DNA from: Acidithiobacillus ferridurans
GTDB taxonomy: Bacteria; Pseudomonadota; Gammaproteobacteria; Acidithiobacillales; Acidithiobacillaceae
Direction of reading: 5' to 3'
DNA length: 64,000 nt
NCBI RefSeq assembly: GCF_003966655.1
Contig: NZ_AP018795.1
Location: 2,001,501-2,065,500, forward strand
Both the position numbers and the translations under genes were made by a program. The notes under the pieces were generated by a model. That model saw only the letters and a program-made list of their open reading frames with translations, was not told the DNA's origin and did no database searches. This document shows positions 12,392 to 20,392 of the stretch, in pieces (the stretch's first letter is position 1; each line of letters begins with the position of its first letter).

Positions 12392-12748
12392 TCATTGTAG
12401 CGCTTGCAAGGCGGCCTGGATGATGATTTCTGATTCGCCGATGGGCCCCTCTACCTGGAAGAAGCAATTGGGTAAAACTTTCTGAACCTGTTCAATAAGT
12501 GTTGGTAGATCTTCCTGTAAATGACGACCGCTACTCCAGAACAAGGGGGAAATGCGAAAGTGGCGGAAGCCCAATACATAGGCCTCCCGTATGGCCTGAT
12601 CCAGAGACGGTTCCCACATTTCCAGATAGCACAATACGATCCGTCGTTCTGGATGGGCGAGCTGTAGTCTTTCGGCGATCTGCTCAAAAGGTTTTCGCCA
12701 CTGGGGATTACGGGAACCGTGTGCCAGCAGAAATTGCACGTCTGTCAT
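12392..12748 (-). CDS. cbiX: CbiX/SirB-like sirohydrochlorin chelatase, short form
   Basis: Short CbiX-type chelatases insert Fe2+ or Co2+ into sirohydrochlorin. The 118-residue protein has the metal/substrate histidine in FLLAHGSRNPQW near the N-terminus and the second conserved segment ISPLFWSSGRHLQEDLP near residues 70-86. MTDVQFLLAHGS at 12748 is the natural start. It follows cobA by ten bases. Nitrite reductase NirB needs siroheme, so iron chelation to siroheme is the likely job here; chelation of cobalt or nickel cannot be excluded from sequence alone. Confidence 0.8.
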   Translation of the reverse strand: MTDVQFLLAHGSRNPQWRKPFEQIAERLQLAHPERRIVLCYLEMWEPSLDQAIREAYVLGFRHFRISPLFWSSGRHLQEDLPTLIEQVQKVLPNCFFQVEGPIGESEIIIQAALQALQ

Positions 12749-12758
12749 GCGCGCTCCC

Positions 12759-13547
12759 TTAAGGTTGTTGCAGGCGCTGTGAGGATAAAGTCGGTTCTCC
12801 GGGAAACCACGCACAAATATCTGCTAATCCCACAACAGCGCCAATAATTAGAATTGCCGGGCTGCCCAGCTCCGCTGCCTGGATCGCTACACTGAATTGC
12901 TGCAAGGGCGCCTGTACCTGTTTTTGCGTGATGGTCGCCCATTGTACCGCAAGACAGGGGGTTTCGGCAGCCAAACCGCCCGCTATTAATCCCTGACAGA
13001 TATCGGATATTCGTTCGATGCCCATGTAAATGACCAAGGTATCTGCCGCCCTGGCATAGCGTGACCAGTCTGGAGGGTGGCTGCCTCTAGCCTCGTGTCC
13101 CGTCAGGAAAATGACGGACTGACTACGATGGCGATGGGTGAGCGGTACGCCAGCATAAGCTGCTGCCGCCATTCCGCTGCTAATGCCGGGGATGATTTCG
13201 TAATCGATATGGGCGGCGCGCAGAGCCAGACATTCTTCACCTCCGCGCCCAAAGAGAAATGGATCTCCTCCCTTCAGACGGACAACCTTCAAGCCTTGTT
13301 GGGCAGAGCGGATCAAATGCTCATGAATACGCATCTGTGAGGTAGAGTCCTGCCCGCCCCGTTTACCCACTTCCACTTTTTTACACCCTGCTGACGCCAT
13401 GTTGAGCAGACAGGGATTGGCGAGGGCATCATAAAAAATGATATCGGCAGCTGCAATGCGCCGTGCTGCTTTGAGGGTGAGGAGTTCCGGATCGCCGGGA
13501 CCGGCACCCACGATGGAAACTGGGAATAGGGAGGTGATGAATGACAT
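12759..13547 (-). CDS. cobA: Uroporphyrinogen-III C-methyltransferase
   Basis: This enzyme methylates uroporphyrinogen III twice with S-adenosylmethionine to precorrin-2, the branch point to siroheme and cobalamin. The protein begins VSIVGAGPGDPELLTLKA, has VVRLKGGDPFLFGRGGEE near residue 88 and the PGISSGMAAAAYAGVPLTHR signature near 120, and lacks the dehydrogenase/ferrochelatase half of CysG. Length 262 aa is normal for the single-domain SUMT. It lies between the TrpD2-like gene and cbiX in the nitrite/nitrate reductase operon, so it supplies siroheme for NirB; the precorrin-2 oxidase step is not encoded here. Confidence 0.93.
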   Translation of the reverse strand: MSFITSLFPVSIVGAGPGDPELLTLKAARRIAAADIIFYDALANPCLLNMASAGCKKVEVGKRGGQDSTSQMRIHEHLIRSAQQGLKVVRLKGGDPFLFGRGGEECLALRAAHIDYEIIPGISSGMAAAAYAGVPLTHRHRSQSVIFLTGHEARGSHPPDWSRYARAADTLVIYMGIERISDICQGLIAGGLAAETPCLAVQWATITQKQVQAPLQQFSVAIQAAELGSPAILIIGAVVGLADICAWFPGEPTLSSQRLQQP

Positions 13548-13561
13548 GGCAAGGCTCCGGC

Positions 13562-14590
13562 TCAGGCTGCGTAATGGGAAAAGTGGTGAGCAAGATGGTG
13601 ATGGGCACTGTCCATATCTGTGCAGCGGCCACTAAGGCAAAGCAGGCACAATGCTTGATCGACCAAAGGAGAAGGAAGCGGCAATTGTCCGTCCAGTACG
13701 GCTTCCATATAGCGACAGGTAGACGAGATACCAGAGTTTTCGGGCAGCGCTGGAATTTGTTGCAAGGGCTGCGTGTCTTTTTCTATCCAGAGAACAGATT
13801 CGCCCTGCCGACAAACTTGCAAATCCGGGCGGCGCTTGGGATTGGCAAAACATTCCCCCTCGCTTCCCCGCAAAATGAGTGCCGTATTTTGTTCCTGCTG
13901 GAAGTATTCCTGCAGACGCAGCAGATAAGGCGGGTGGGTCACGCCGGCACAATGTACGGCGTGATCCTGGAAGGGGTTAAACAGCTTGACGATAGTGTGT
14001 ACGCTGGATCGCACACCGAGCTGCTGTCGCAAGGCCAGCATCTTGCCCAGACCTGGATGGAGGGTGTCCACCGGCAGGTAACTGAGACCCTGAAGATGCA
14101 GAAGGCTGTTGGCCTGGTGGCTATTTTCCGCGCTGGCCAGTCCAAATTCACGGAGAATGTCGGCACTGTGTACTCGCCCGGATGGATCATGGTCAGTCCA
14201 TGAGTACTTATTGGCATTATGGTCAACAGGGAACCCATGCATCAGTACCGGTACGCCGCAGCGGGTCAGGGTCATCGCCAGCAGCGGCAAGAGATTGGCC
14301 CCACGCAGGGTACCATTGTAACTGGGGAAAATGACCGGCTGGCAGTTGTGCTGGAAAGCGATGGGTTCAATATCTGCTTCCAGAGCATGTACAAAAGCGC
14401 GTAATTCTTCGACGCTCTCGCCCTTGATACGGTAGGCCGTCCATAGGGCGCCCATGGCCAGTTCCGGTAAGTCGCCGTGCAGCCAGTCCGTAAACAGGTT
14501 TTTGGCTTCTGCGTAGCTCAGGTCCTCCGCATGTTCACTCCCTCGGGCGACGCGGCCGATGATGCTGGTCATATTCAACTTCGCAGTCAT
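13562..14590 (-). CDS. TrpD2/YbiB-like glycosyltransferase-fold protein
   Basis: The 342-aa protein has the anthranilate phosphoribosyltransferase fold: an N-terminal helical domain (DLSYAEAKNLFTDWL...ELAMGALWTAYRIKGESVEELRAF) followed by an alpha/beta domain with FPSYNGTLRGANLLPLLAM and GVPVLMHG. It lacks the GTGGD-type PRPP loop of true TrpD, which places it in the TrpD2/YbiB group; E. coli YbiB binds nucleic acids, but the role in nitrate clusters is unknown. Its ATG overlaps the nasA stop (ATGA) and AGGAGGC precedes it, so it is co-translated with nasA. Such genes recur beside nasA in other proteobacteria, to my recollection. Confidence 0.75.
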   Translation of the reverse strand: MTAKLNMTSIIGRVARGSEHAEDLSYAEAKNLFTDWLHGDLPELAMGALWTAYRIKGESVEELRAFVHALEADIEPIAFQHNCQPVIFPSYNGTLRGANLLPLLAMTLTRCGVPVLMHGFPVDHNANKYSWTDHDPSGRVHSADILREFGLASAENSHQANSLLHLQGLSYLPVDTLHPGLGKMLALRQQLGVRSSVHTIVKLFNPFQDHAVHCAGVTHPPYLLRLQEYFQQEQNTALILRGSEGECFANPKRRPDLQVCRQGESVLWIEKDTQPLQQIPALPENSGISSTCRYMEAVLDGQLPLPSPLVDQALCLLCLSGRCTDMDSAHHHLAHHFSHYAA

Positions 14591-17373
14591 GATGCCTCCT
14601 GATGGACCATGCGAATCATCGACATGATTTCCGGTTTGCAGGAACCACATTCACCGCCGGCGCCGCAATCCTGGGCGATCTGCTTCAAGGTGATATTGCC
14701 AGCCGCAATGCTTTGCCGCAGCTGTTCTTCATTCACCCCCGTGCAGGCGCAAATGCCGCGTGAACGCGACCAGGCCGCCACATCTGGGGGTACTTTGGGT
14801 GCCAAGAGGGCATGACGGAAAGCATCGACATTGGTACCACTGAGCAGCAGTTCGCGCAGCCAGTCGCGCGTGCCATCTTCACCAAAAAGACGTGCAGCCA
14901 GCAGTTGTTTGCCCTGCATACACAGGCGTTTGCGGACATGGCGACGGGCATCGTCATAATCCAGCACCTCCAGACCGTCCATTCCCAGGGCCCGGTCCCA
15001 GGCATGAATATCCCGAATGGCTGGAGCTTCTTCTCCGGCAAGGCGCAAAATGAAGCCTTCCCGTCGGTCCTGGCGTATTCGGCTAAGGCTAGCATAGGGA
15101 AAGTGTCTGGCAATACGCTGTGCGGCCTGGAAATGTGCTTCGTCGCTGTTTAGGCGCAGGAGCGTGCCCTGCCAGGGGAAAATTGCCGGTTCTATGCGAA
15201 CCGCAGTGTGTTTGAACTCGGGCTCCCCGGAAACGGGATCAATGGCGGGCAAAGTGAGCTGGTTGCAAAGAGCAGCAGGCGCAAAGCGCCGACCAAAATG
15301 CATGGGGGCAAAAACCAGCCCTGGCTGCAGATTATGTTGAATACGGACCCGGAACACGTTATGACCACGCCGACTGATAACCCGGGCCAGATCCTCGTTT
15401 TTGAGTTGCAGCCGTTGCGCATCTTCCGGATGTATTTCCAGAAAAGCCTCCTCGTCACTGGCAAACAGTGCAGCAACCTTACCGGTACGACTCATGGAGT
15501 GCCATTGATCGCGCAAACGGCCGGTCGTGAGCCGGAGAGGGTAGCGGGCATCAATTTCTTCGGCAACTCCCTGAAACTCCGGAGCGTGAAAACGGGCGCG
15601 ACCACTGGGAGTAGGAAAAATACCATCACTATAAAGGCGCTCTTGCCCACTCCTGGCCCCAGTCGGGAAGGGCCATTGCTGCGGCCCCTGGCTATCCAGA
15701 AGCGCAAAGTCCAGACCGCTGATGTCCAGATCCCGTCCTTGGGTACAGCGCTGATATTCGCGGAAAATACTGGCAGAGTCTGGAAAATCGAACAGACGCT
15801 GTGCCCGGTCATGCCAACTGCTATCCCGATGATCGGGGAGGGGATGCTGGAGTTGATCCAACGCTTCTCCCAGGGCAAAAGCGAAATCCCGATAAATCAT
15901 CCAGTCGGGGCGCGCTTCTCCAGGAGCGGGTACGGCTGCGTGAAGATGACTGATGCGCCGTTCGGAATTGGTGATCAACGCTTCCCGTTCTCCCCAGCTG
16001 GCTGCGGGCAGGAGCAGATCACTATAGTCGGCGGTTTCGGTGCCCAGGTAACTATCTTGCAAAATGACTAGCCGGGCACGGTTCAGGGCCCTCTGAACTT
16101 GCTGTTGATCGGACATGGACAATACCGGATTGGTGCAACTGATCCAGATACTCTCAATTTCGCCCCGCTCCATAGCCTGAAACAGGGGGACTGCGGTGTA
16201 GCCTGGTTGGGGATGAATGCTGGAAATCTCCCAGAGGGCGGTCATTTCGGAACGGTGCTCGGGATTGGCAACTTCCCGATGACCGGGAAGCAGCGCGGGC
16301 ATGCCGCCTGTTTCCCGGCCACCCATGGCATTGGGCTGTCCGGTGAGGCTGAAAGGCCCGGCTCCGGGACGACCAATTTGCCCGGTCGCCAGATGCAAAT
16401 TGATGAGACTGACATTTTTGTCCGTACCATGACTGGATTGATTGAGTCCCTGACACCAAAGAGAGAGGACGCTGGAAGCTTTTCCAAAGGCCTGGGCAGC
16501 AGCGCGGAGCTCCGCTTCGGGAATATGGCAGGTTTCGGCGACCCGTTGCGGGGTATAATTCTGAACGCGGGCCTTGAGTTCTTCCCAGCCTTCGGTATGG
16601 GTTGTGATATAATCCCGGTCAATGTGATCCTCCCAAATCAGGATATGGAGCATGCCGTGGAACAGTGCGACATCCGTACCTGGTTGCAGGGGTAAAAAAA
16701 TGTCAGCGATGGATGCCGTGGGGGTGCGACGTGGATCCGCGACGATAATTTTGAGTTCCGGGCGACGCAATTTGGCTGCTTCAATCCGCCGAAACAGAAT
16801 GGGGTGAGCATAGGCTACATTGGCACCGACGATAAACAGACAATCGGTTTCCTCCAGATCTTCATAAGCACAGGGAACGGAATCCATCCCAAGGCTGAGT
16901 TTGTAACCTGTGACAGCGGAAGCCATACACAACCGGGAATTGGTATCAATATGATTGGTGCCAATAAATCCTTTGGCCAGTTTGTTGGCAACATAATAGT
17001 CTTCCGTGGGGAGTTGCCCCGAAACATAAAGGGCGACGGCCTGGGGTCCCTGCCGGTGAATGATTTCTGCCCAACTGCTCGCCATTTGTGCGAGCGCGTC
17101 CGACCAGGTAAGTGCTGTCCAGTCTCCGCTGAGACGGTCACGCCGAAGCGGCTCACCGGCTCGATCATTACCCTGACAGCTGAGATGCAGGGTGCTGCCC
17201 TTACTGCAGAGCTGGCCAAAATTGGCAGGATGATCGGGATCGCCGCGTACGCCGGTAATTTGCTGACCATCATGTTCTATGATGACGCCGCAGCCAGTCC
17301 CACAGTAAGGGCAAACAGATTTGCTTTCCAGGCGCTGCAGGGAGGTTGATTGTTGCGCGCGCAATAGGCTCAT
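14587..17373 (-). CDS. nasA: Assimilatory nitrate reductase catalytic subunit
   Basis: NasA reduces nitrate to nitrite in the cytoplasm with bis-MGD molybdenum. The 928-aa protein begins with the [4Fe-4S] site C21-x2-C24-x3-C28-x27-C56, continues with the molybdopterin oxidoreductase and molydopterin-dinucleotide binding domains (for example CQGLNQSSHGTDKN and QWHSMSRTGKV), and ends in a BFD-like [2Fe-2S] domain with CACTG and CGAGGECGSC. This domain order is that of the Klebsiella-type NasA that takes electrons from an NAD(P)H-linked partner. The start at 17373 overlaps the nirD stop (ATGA) and is preferred to an ATG 27 bases upstream inside nirD. No Tat signal is seen, consistent with a cytoplasmic enzyme. 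Confidence 0.95.
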   Translation of the reverse strand: MSLLRAQQSTSLQRLESKSVCPYCGTGCGVIIEHDGQQITGVRGDPDHPANFGQLCSKGSTLHLSCQGNDRAGEPLRRDRLSGDWTALTWSDALAQMASSWAEIIHRQGPQAVALYVSGQLPTEDYYVANKLAKGFIGTNHIDTNSRLCMASAVTGYKLSLGMDSVPCAYEDLEETDCLFIVGANVAYAHPILFRRIEAAKLRRPELKIIVADPRRTPTASIADIFLPLQPGTDVALFHGMLHILIWEDHIDRDYITTHTEGWEELKARVQNYTPQRVAETCHIPEAELRAAAQAFGKASSVLSLWCQGLNQSSHGTDKNVSLINLHLATGQIGRPGAGPFSLTGQPNAMGGRETGGMPALLPGHREVANPEHRSEMTALWEISSIHPQPGYTAVPLFQAMERGEIESIWISCTNPVLSMSDQQQVQRALNRARLVILQDSYLGTETADYSDLLLPAASWGEREALITNSERRISHLHAAVPAPGEARPDWMIYRDFAFALGEALDQLQHPLPDHRDSSWHDRAQRLFDFPDSASIFREYQRCTQGRDLDISGLDFALLDSQGPQQWPFPTGARSGQERLYSDGIFPTPSGRARFHAPEFQGVAEEIDARYPLRLTTGRLRDQWHSMSRTGKVAALFASDEEAFLEIHPEDAQRLQLKNEDLARVISRRGHNVFRVRIQHNLQPGLVFAPMHFGRRFAPAALCNQLTLPAIDPVSGEPEFKHTAVRIEPAIFPWQGTLLRLNSDEAHFQAAQRIARHFPYASLSRIRQDRREGFILRLAGEEAPAIRDIHAWDRALGMDGLEVLDYDDARRHVRKRLCMQGKQLLAARLFGEDGTRDWLRELLLSGTNVDAFRHALLAPKVPPDVAAWSRSRGICACTGVNEEQLRQSIAAGNITLKQIAQDCGAGGECGSCKPEIMSMIRMVHQEAS

Positions 17374-17690
17374 GGCGCTATTTCCTGCAAGCCCAGCCAA
17401 ATCTGCTCGCCTTCCATCCGGATGGGAAATCTTTTGACGCAGCCGGAATCCGGTGCCACAGCTTCGCCTTTTTCCAGATCAATTTGCCAGTTGTGCAAGG
17501 GGCAAAAAACCAGTTTTCCAGATACGAAGCCTTCGGACAGAGGACCGCCGCGATGGGGACATTGGTTGCTGACCGCGAAAACTTCATCATTTTCATTGCG
17601 CAGAATCGCTATCTGACCTTCCGGGGTTTCTACATAACGACCACCCCAAGCGGGAATTTCTTCAAGAGTGCCTAATGCCATCCATTCCAT
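17370..17690 (-). CDS. nirD: Nitrite reductase small subunit, Rieske-type
   Basis: NirD is the small subunit of the NADH-dependent assimilatory nitrite reductase. The 106-aa protein is one Rieske domain with CPHRGGPLSEG and CPLHNWQIDL, so all four C-x-H...C-x2-H ligands are present, unlike some NirD proteins that have lost them. The start at 17690 is fixed by GAGGAGAAC just upstream. It sits 10 bases after nirB and overlaps nasA. Confidence 0.93.
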   Translation of the reverse strand: MEWMALGTLEEIPAWGGRYVETPEGQIAILRNENDEVFAVSNQCPHRGGPLSEGFVSGKLVFCPLHNWQIDLEKGEAVAPDSGCVKRFPIRMEGEQIWLGLQEIAP

Positions 17691-17700
17691 GTTGTTCTCC

Positions 17701-20151
17701 TCAGGCCGGGATACGGCGCAGGGGTGCCGCGTGAATATCCAGACGACCGGATACGGCCTCTTTCCAGGGATCTTTTTCCTGAGACAGGGCAAAATCCATG
17801 CGTTCTGCCAGGGTTTTGCGGGCATGGGTGTCGTCGACTATCGTGGCTTTGATCTGCTCCAGTCCGACCCGTTCTACCCAGGGCGCGGTGCGTTCCAGGT
17901 ATTGGGCATTCTCTCGATACATCTGCAAAAAAGCCTTGGCCATTTCCAGAACCTCCTCGTGGGTTTTTACCTTGCAGAGCAGATCAGCAGCGCGCACTTT
18001 CATGCCGCCATTCCCACCCACATAGATTTCCCAGCCCGAATCCACGCCGATGATCCCCATGTCCTTGATGGTACTTTCGGCGCAATTGCGTGGACAACCA
18101 GATGCTGCGAGCTTGACCTTGTGGGGTGCCCACATGCGTTCGAGATTTTTTTCCAGTTCAATGGCAAGGCGGGTACTATCCTGCACTCCAAAACGGCAAA
18201 ACTCGCTGCCCACACAGGATTTGACGGTACGTAAAGTCTTACCGTAGGCATGGCCAGAAGGCATATCCAGATCGGCCCAGATTTTGGGCAGATCCTCTTT
18301 TTTTACCCCAAGCAGATCCAGACGCTGTCCGCCGGTAAATTTCACCATGGGGACGTGATGGCGCTCAGCAACTTCCGCAATACGTTTCAGTTCCGCAGGA
18401 CTGGTGACTCCCCCGTAAATGCGCGGAATGACAGAATAGGTACCGTCTTTCTGAATATTGGCATGGGCCCGCTCATTGATGAAGCGGGATTGGGGATCGT
18501 CCAGACCATCCATGGGCCAGGCTGTCCGCACATAGTAATTGACGGCTGGACGGCAGGTGGCGCAGCCGGCAGGATGGCGCCATTCCAGATAATCAAAGAC
18601 CTGGCGAACCGAGAGGAGCTTTTCCTTGATGATGGCGTCGCGCAGTTCCTGATGACTGAGTTCTGTACAGCCACACAGAGCCTTTTTCTTCGGGGTGCTG
18701 TCATAAAAACCGCCGAGGGTACTGGCTAGTAGCTGTTCCACAAGGCCAGTACATGAACCACAGGAAGCACTGGCCTTGGTGCATGTACGTACATCGTCGA
18801 GAGTAAATAAACCCTGTTCACGGATAGCTTTGACAATGCTGCTCTTGGCTACCCCATTACAGCCACAAATTTCGGCGGTGTCCGGCAGGCGTGTCGCCTG
18901 GTTTTCTCCGGCATGACCGGCATCCCCCAGATGGGTTTCACCAAAAACAATATTGTCCCGAAAGGCCGATACATCAGTGCCATCTCGCATGAGTTGAAAC
19001 AGCCAGGGACCGATGCTGGTATCTCCGTAGAGCAAGCTACCAACCACCTTGTTTTCCTGGAGAATGACCTTTTTGTATACGCCCTGACTGCCATCCAGCA
19101 AGGTAACTTCTTCGCAATCTTCGCCGCCCATGAAATTCCCTGCGGAAAACAGTTCGATGCCGGTAACCTTGAGCTTGGTGCTGGTGACAGAGCCCTGATA
19201 ACGCATCCGTCCGTACTCTGCCAAATGATTGGCCGCCACTTTGGCCTGTTCAAAAAGGGGGGCTACCAGTCCATAGGTCTGACCGCGATGCTGGACACAT
19301 TCTCCCACCGCATAAATGCGTGGATCGTAGGTTTGCAGGGTGTCATTGACCAAAATGCCGGTTTCACACTGTAAGCCTGCAGCCTGGGCCAGTTCGATGC
19401 GCGGTTTGATGCCGATGGTCATGACCAGCACATCCGCCTGCATTTCCGAGCCATCGGTAAAACTCAGCCCTGTGACATGTGTCGATCCCAGAATTTCTGC
19501 CGTTTCCTTACCCAGTAAAAACTGGACGCCCCTGGCTTCCATGGCTTTTTGCAAAAGAACGCCACCCCGTTGATCCAGTTGTTTGTCCAAAGGCCAAGCC
19601 CGACGATGAATGACGGTGACTTCCATTCCCCTTGTCCGCAGACCATGGGCTACCTCCAGCCCCAACAGGCCGCCACCGATGACCACGGCCTGCCCGCCGA
19701 GCGCGCTGCTTTTCGTTAGTGCCTCCACATCGGCCATATCCCGATAACTCAGTACGCCCGGCAAATGATTTCCAGGTACGGGAGCCATGGCGGCGGCTGC
19801 ACCGGTTGCCAGTAGCAAGCGGTCATAGGGCGTGGCTTTGCCGTCGGCGCTGATAACCAGACGTTTGACCCGATCAATGCTGGTCACCGGATTGCCAGTA
19901 TGCAGCGAAATATGATGCTCGGCGTACCAGTCCAGAGGATTGAGAATGGTCTCTTCCAGGGCCATTTCCCCTGCCAGCACCGGAGTCAGGAGAATCCGGT
20001 TGTAGTTGGGATGGGGTTCGGCACCGAACACGCTGATGTCATAAAGATCAGGTGCCATTTTCAAGAGTTCTTCGACCGCACGGATGCCGGCCATGCCATT
20101 GCCAACAACGACCAGGCGAGGTTTCTGTGAAACTGTAGTCAGACTGTGCAT
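17701..20151 (-). CDS. nirB: Nitrite reductase [NAD(P)H] large subunit
   Basis: NirB reduces nitrite to ammonium with six electrons from NADH, using FAD, [4Fe-4S] and siroheme. The 816-aa chain has an N-terminal FAD/NAD module (RLVVVGNGMAGIRAVEELL; second Rossmann motif AVVIGGGLLGLEVAHGL near 155), two BFD-like [2Fe-2S] domains (CGCNGV and CGCTEL), and the siroheme/[4Fe-4S] sulfite-reductase-like domain with C-x5-C (SCVGSEFCRFG) and C-x3-C (GCPRNCAES). It heads the operon nirB-nirD-nasA-trpD2-like-cobA-cbiX-nasT. Its leader contains a sigma-54 promoter, hexaloop hairpin and terminator. Confidence 0.96.
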   Translation of the reverse strand: MHSLTTVSQKPRLVVVGNGMAGIRAVEELLKMAPDLYDISVFGAEPHPNYNRILLTPVLAGEMALEETILNPLDWYAEHHISLHTGNPVTSIDRVKRLVISADGKATPYDRLLLATGAAAAMAPVPGNHLPGVLSYRDMADVEALTKSSALGGQAVVIGGGLLGLEVAHGLRTRGMEVTVIHRRAWPLDKQLDQRGGVLLQKAMEARGVQFLLGKETAEILGSTHVTGLSFTDGSEMQADVLVMTIGIKPRIELAQAAGLQCETGILVNDTLQTYDPRIYAVGECVQHRGQTYGLVAPLFEQAKVAANHLAEYGRMRYQGSVTSTKLKVTGIELFSAGNFMGGEDCEEVTLLDGSQGVYKKVILQENKVVGSLLYGDTSIGPWLFQLMRDGTDVSAFRDNIVFGETHLGDAGHAGENQATRLPDTAEICGCNGVAKSSIVKAIREQGLFTLDDVRTCTKASASCGSCTGLVEQLLASTLGGFYDSTPKKKALCGCTELSHQELRDAIIKEKLLSVRQVFDYLEWRHPAGCATCRPAVNYYVRTAWPMDGLDDPQSRFINERAHANIQKDGTYSVIPRIYGGVTSPAELKRIAEVAERHHVPMVKFTGGQRLDLLGVKKEDLPKIWADLDMPSGHAYGKTLRTVKSCVGSEFCRFGVQDSTRLAIELEKNLERMWAPHKVKLAASGCPRNCAESTIKDMGIIGVDSGWEIYVGGNGGMKVRAADLLCKVKTHEEVLEMAKAFLQMYRENAQYLERTAPWVERVGLEQIKATIVDDTHARKTLAERMDFALSQEKDPWKEAVSGRLDIHAAPLRRIPA

Positions 20152-20170
20152 TGCTGGGCTCCCAAAATAG

Positions 20171-20210
20171 AAAAAAGGCGTCAGTCAGCTGAATTGCTGA
20201 CGACGCCTTT
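20171..20210 (-). terminator. Leader terminator upstream of nirB
   Basis: On the minus strand AAAGGCGTC and GTCAGC pair with GCTGAC and GACGCCTTT around a six-base AATTCA loop with one bulged base, followed by six T. It ends 19 bases before the nirB ATG and lies between promoter and gene, so it must be overcome for expression: the expected target of NasT. Confidence 0.75.
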
Positions 20211-20226
20211 GCCGTTTTGCATGGTG

Positions 20227-20244
20227 ACGACTCTCGCGAATCGT
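20227..20244 (-). promoter_or_regulatory. Hexaloop hairpin in the nirB leader, candidate NasT-binding RNA
   Basis: Minus-strand ACGATT-CGCGAG-AGTCGT folds to a six-pair stem (one G-T pair) with a six-base loop, four bases after the predicted transcription start. ANTAR proteins bind hexaloops with A at position 1 and G at position 4; here only G4 is kept, so this is a weaker candidate than the other two leaders. Confidence 0.45.
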
Positions 20245-20258
20245 TTTGCAATCTGTTA

Positions 20259-20274
20259 AGCAATAGACATGCCT
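20259..20274 (-). promoter_or_regulatory. Sigma-54 promoter of the nirB operon
   Basis: Minus-strand AGGCATGTCTATTGCT has the invariant GG (20273-20272) and GC (20261-20260) separated by ten bases, with the TTGC form of the -12 element. The start would be near 20248, giving a leader of about 97 bases. Confidence 0.7.
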
Positions 20275-20346
20275 GGAATTGATCGTAATAAAAACAGTTT
20301 GTTAAGTTTTAGAACTTTAATCGGGTTGATAAATATCAGTGCAAGG

Positions 20347-20374
20347 TATGGTGCAGCTGCACCATATTGGTGCG
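20347..20374. promoter_or_regulatory. NtrC-like enhancer sites upstream of nirB
   Basis: A perfect 20-base palindrome (20347-20366) overlaps TGCACCATATTGGTGCG (20358-20374), which matches the NtrC consensus TGCACC-N5-GGTGCA except for the last base. The sites are centred about 108 and 118 bases before the predicted sigma-54 start, the usual enhancer distance. Confidence 0.65.
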
Positions 20375-20392
20375 GCGGATCGGGCTGCCCGA

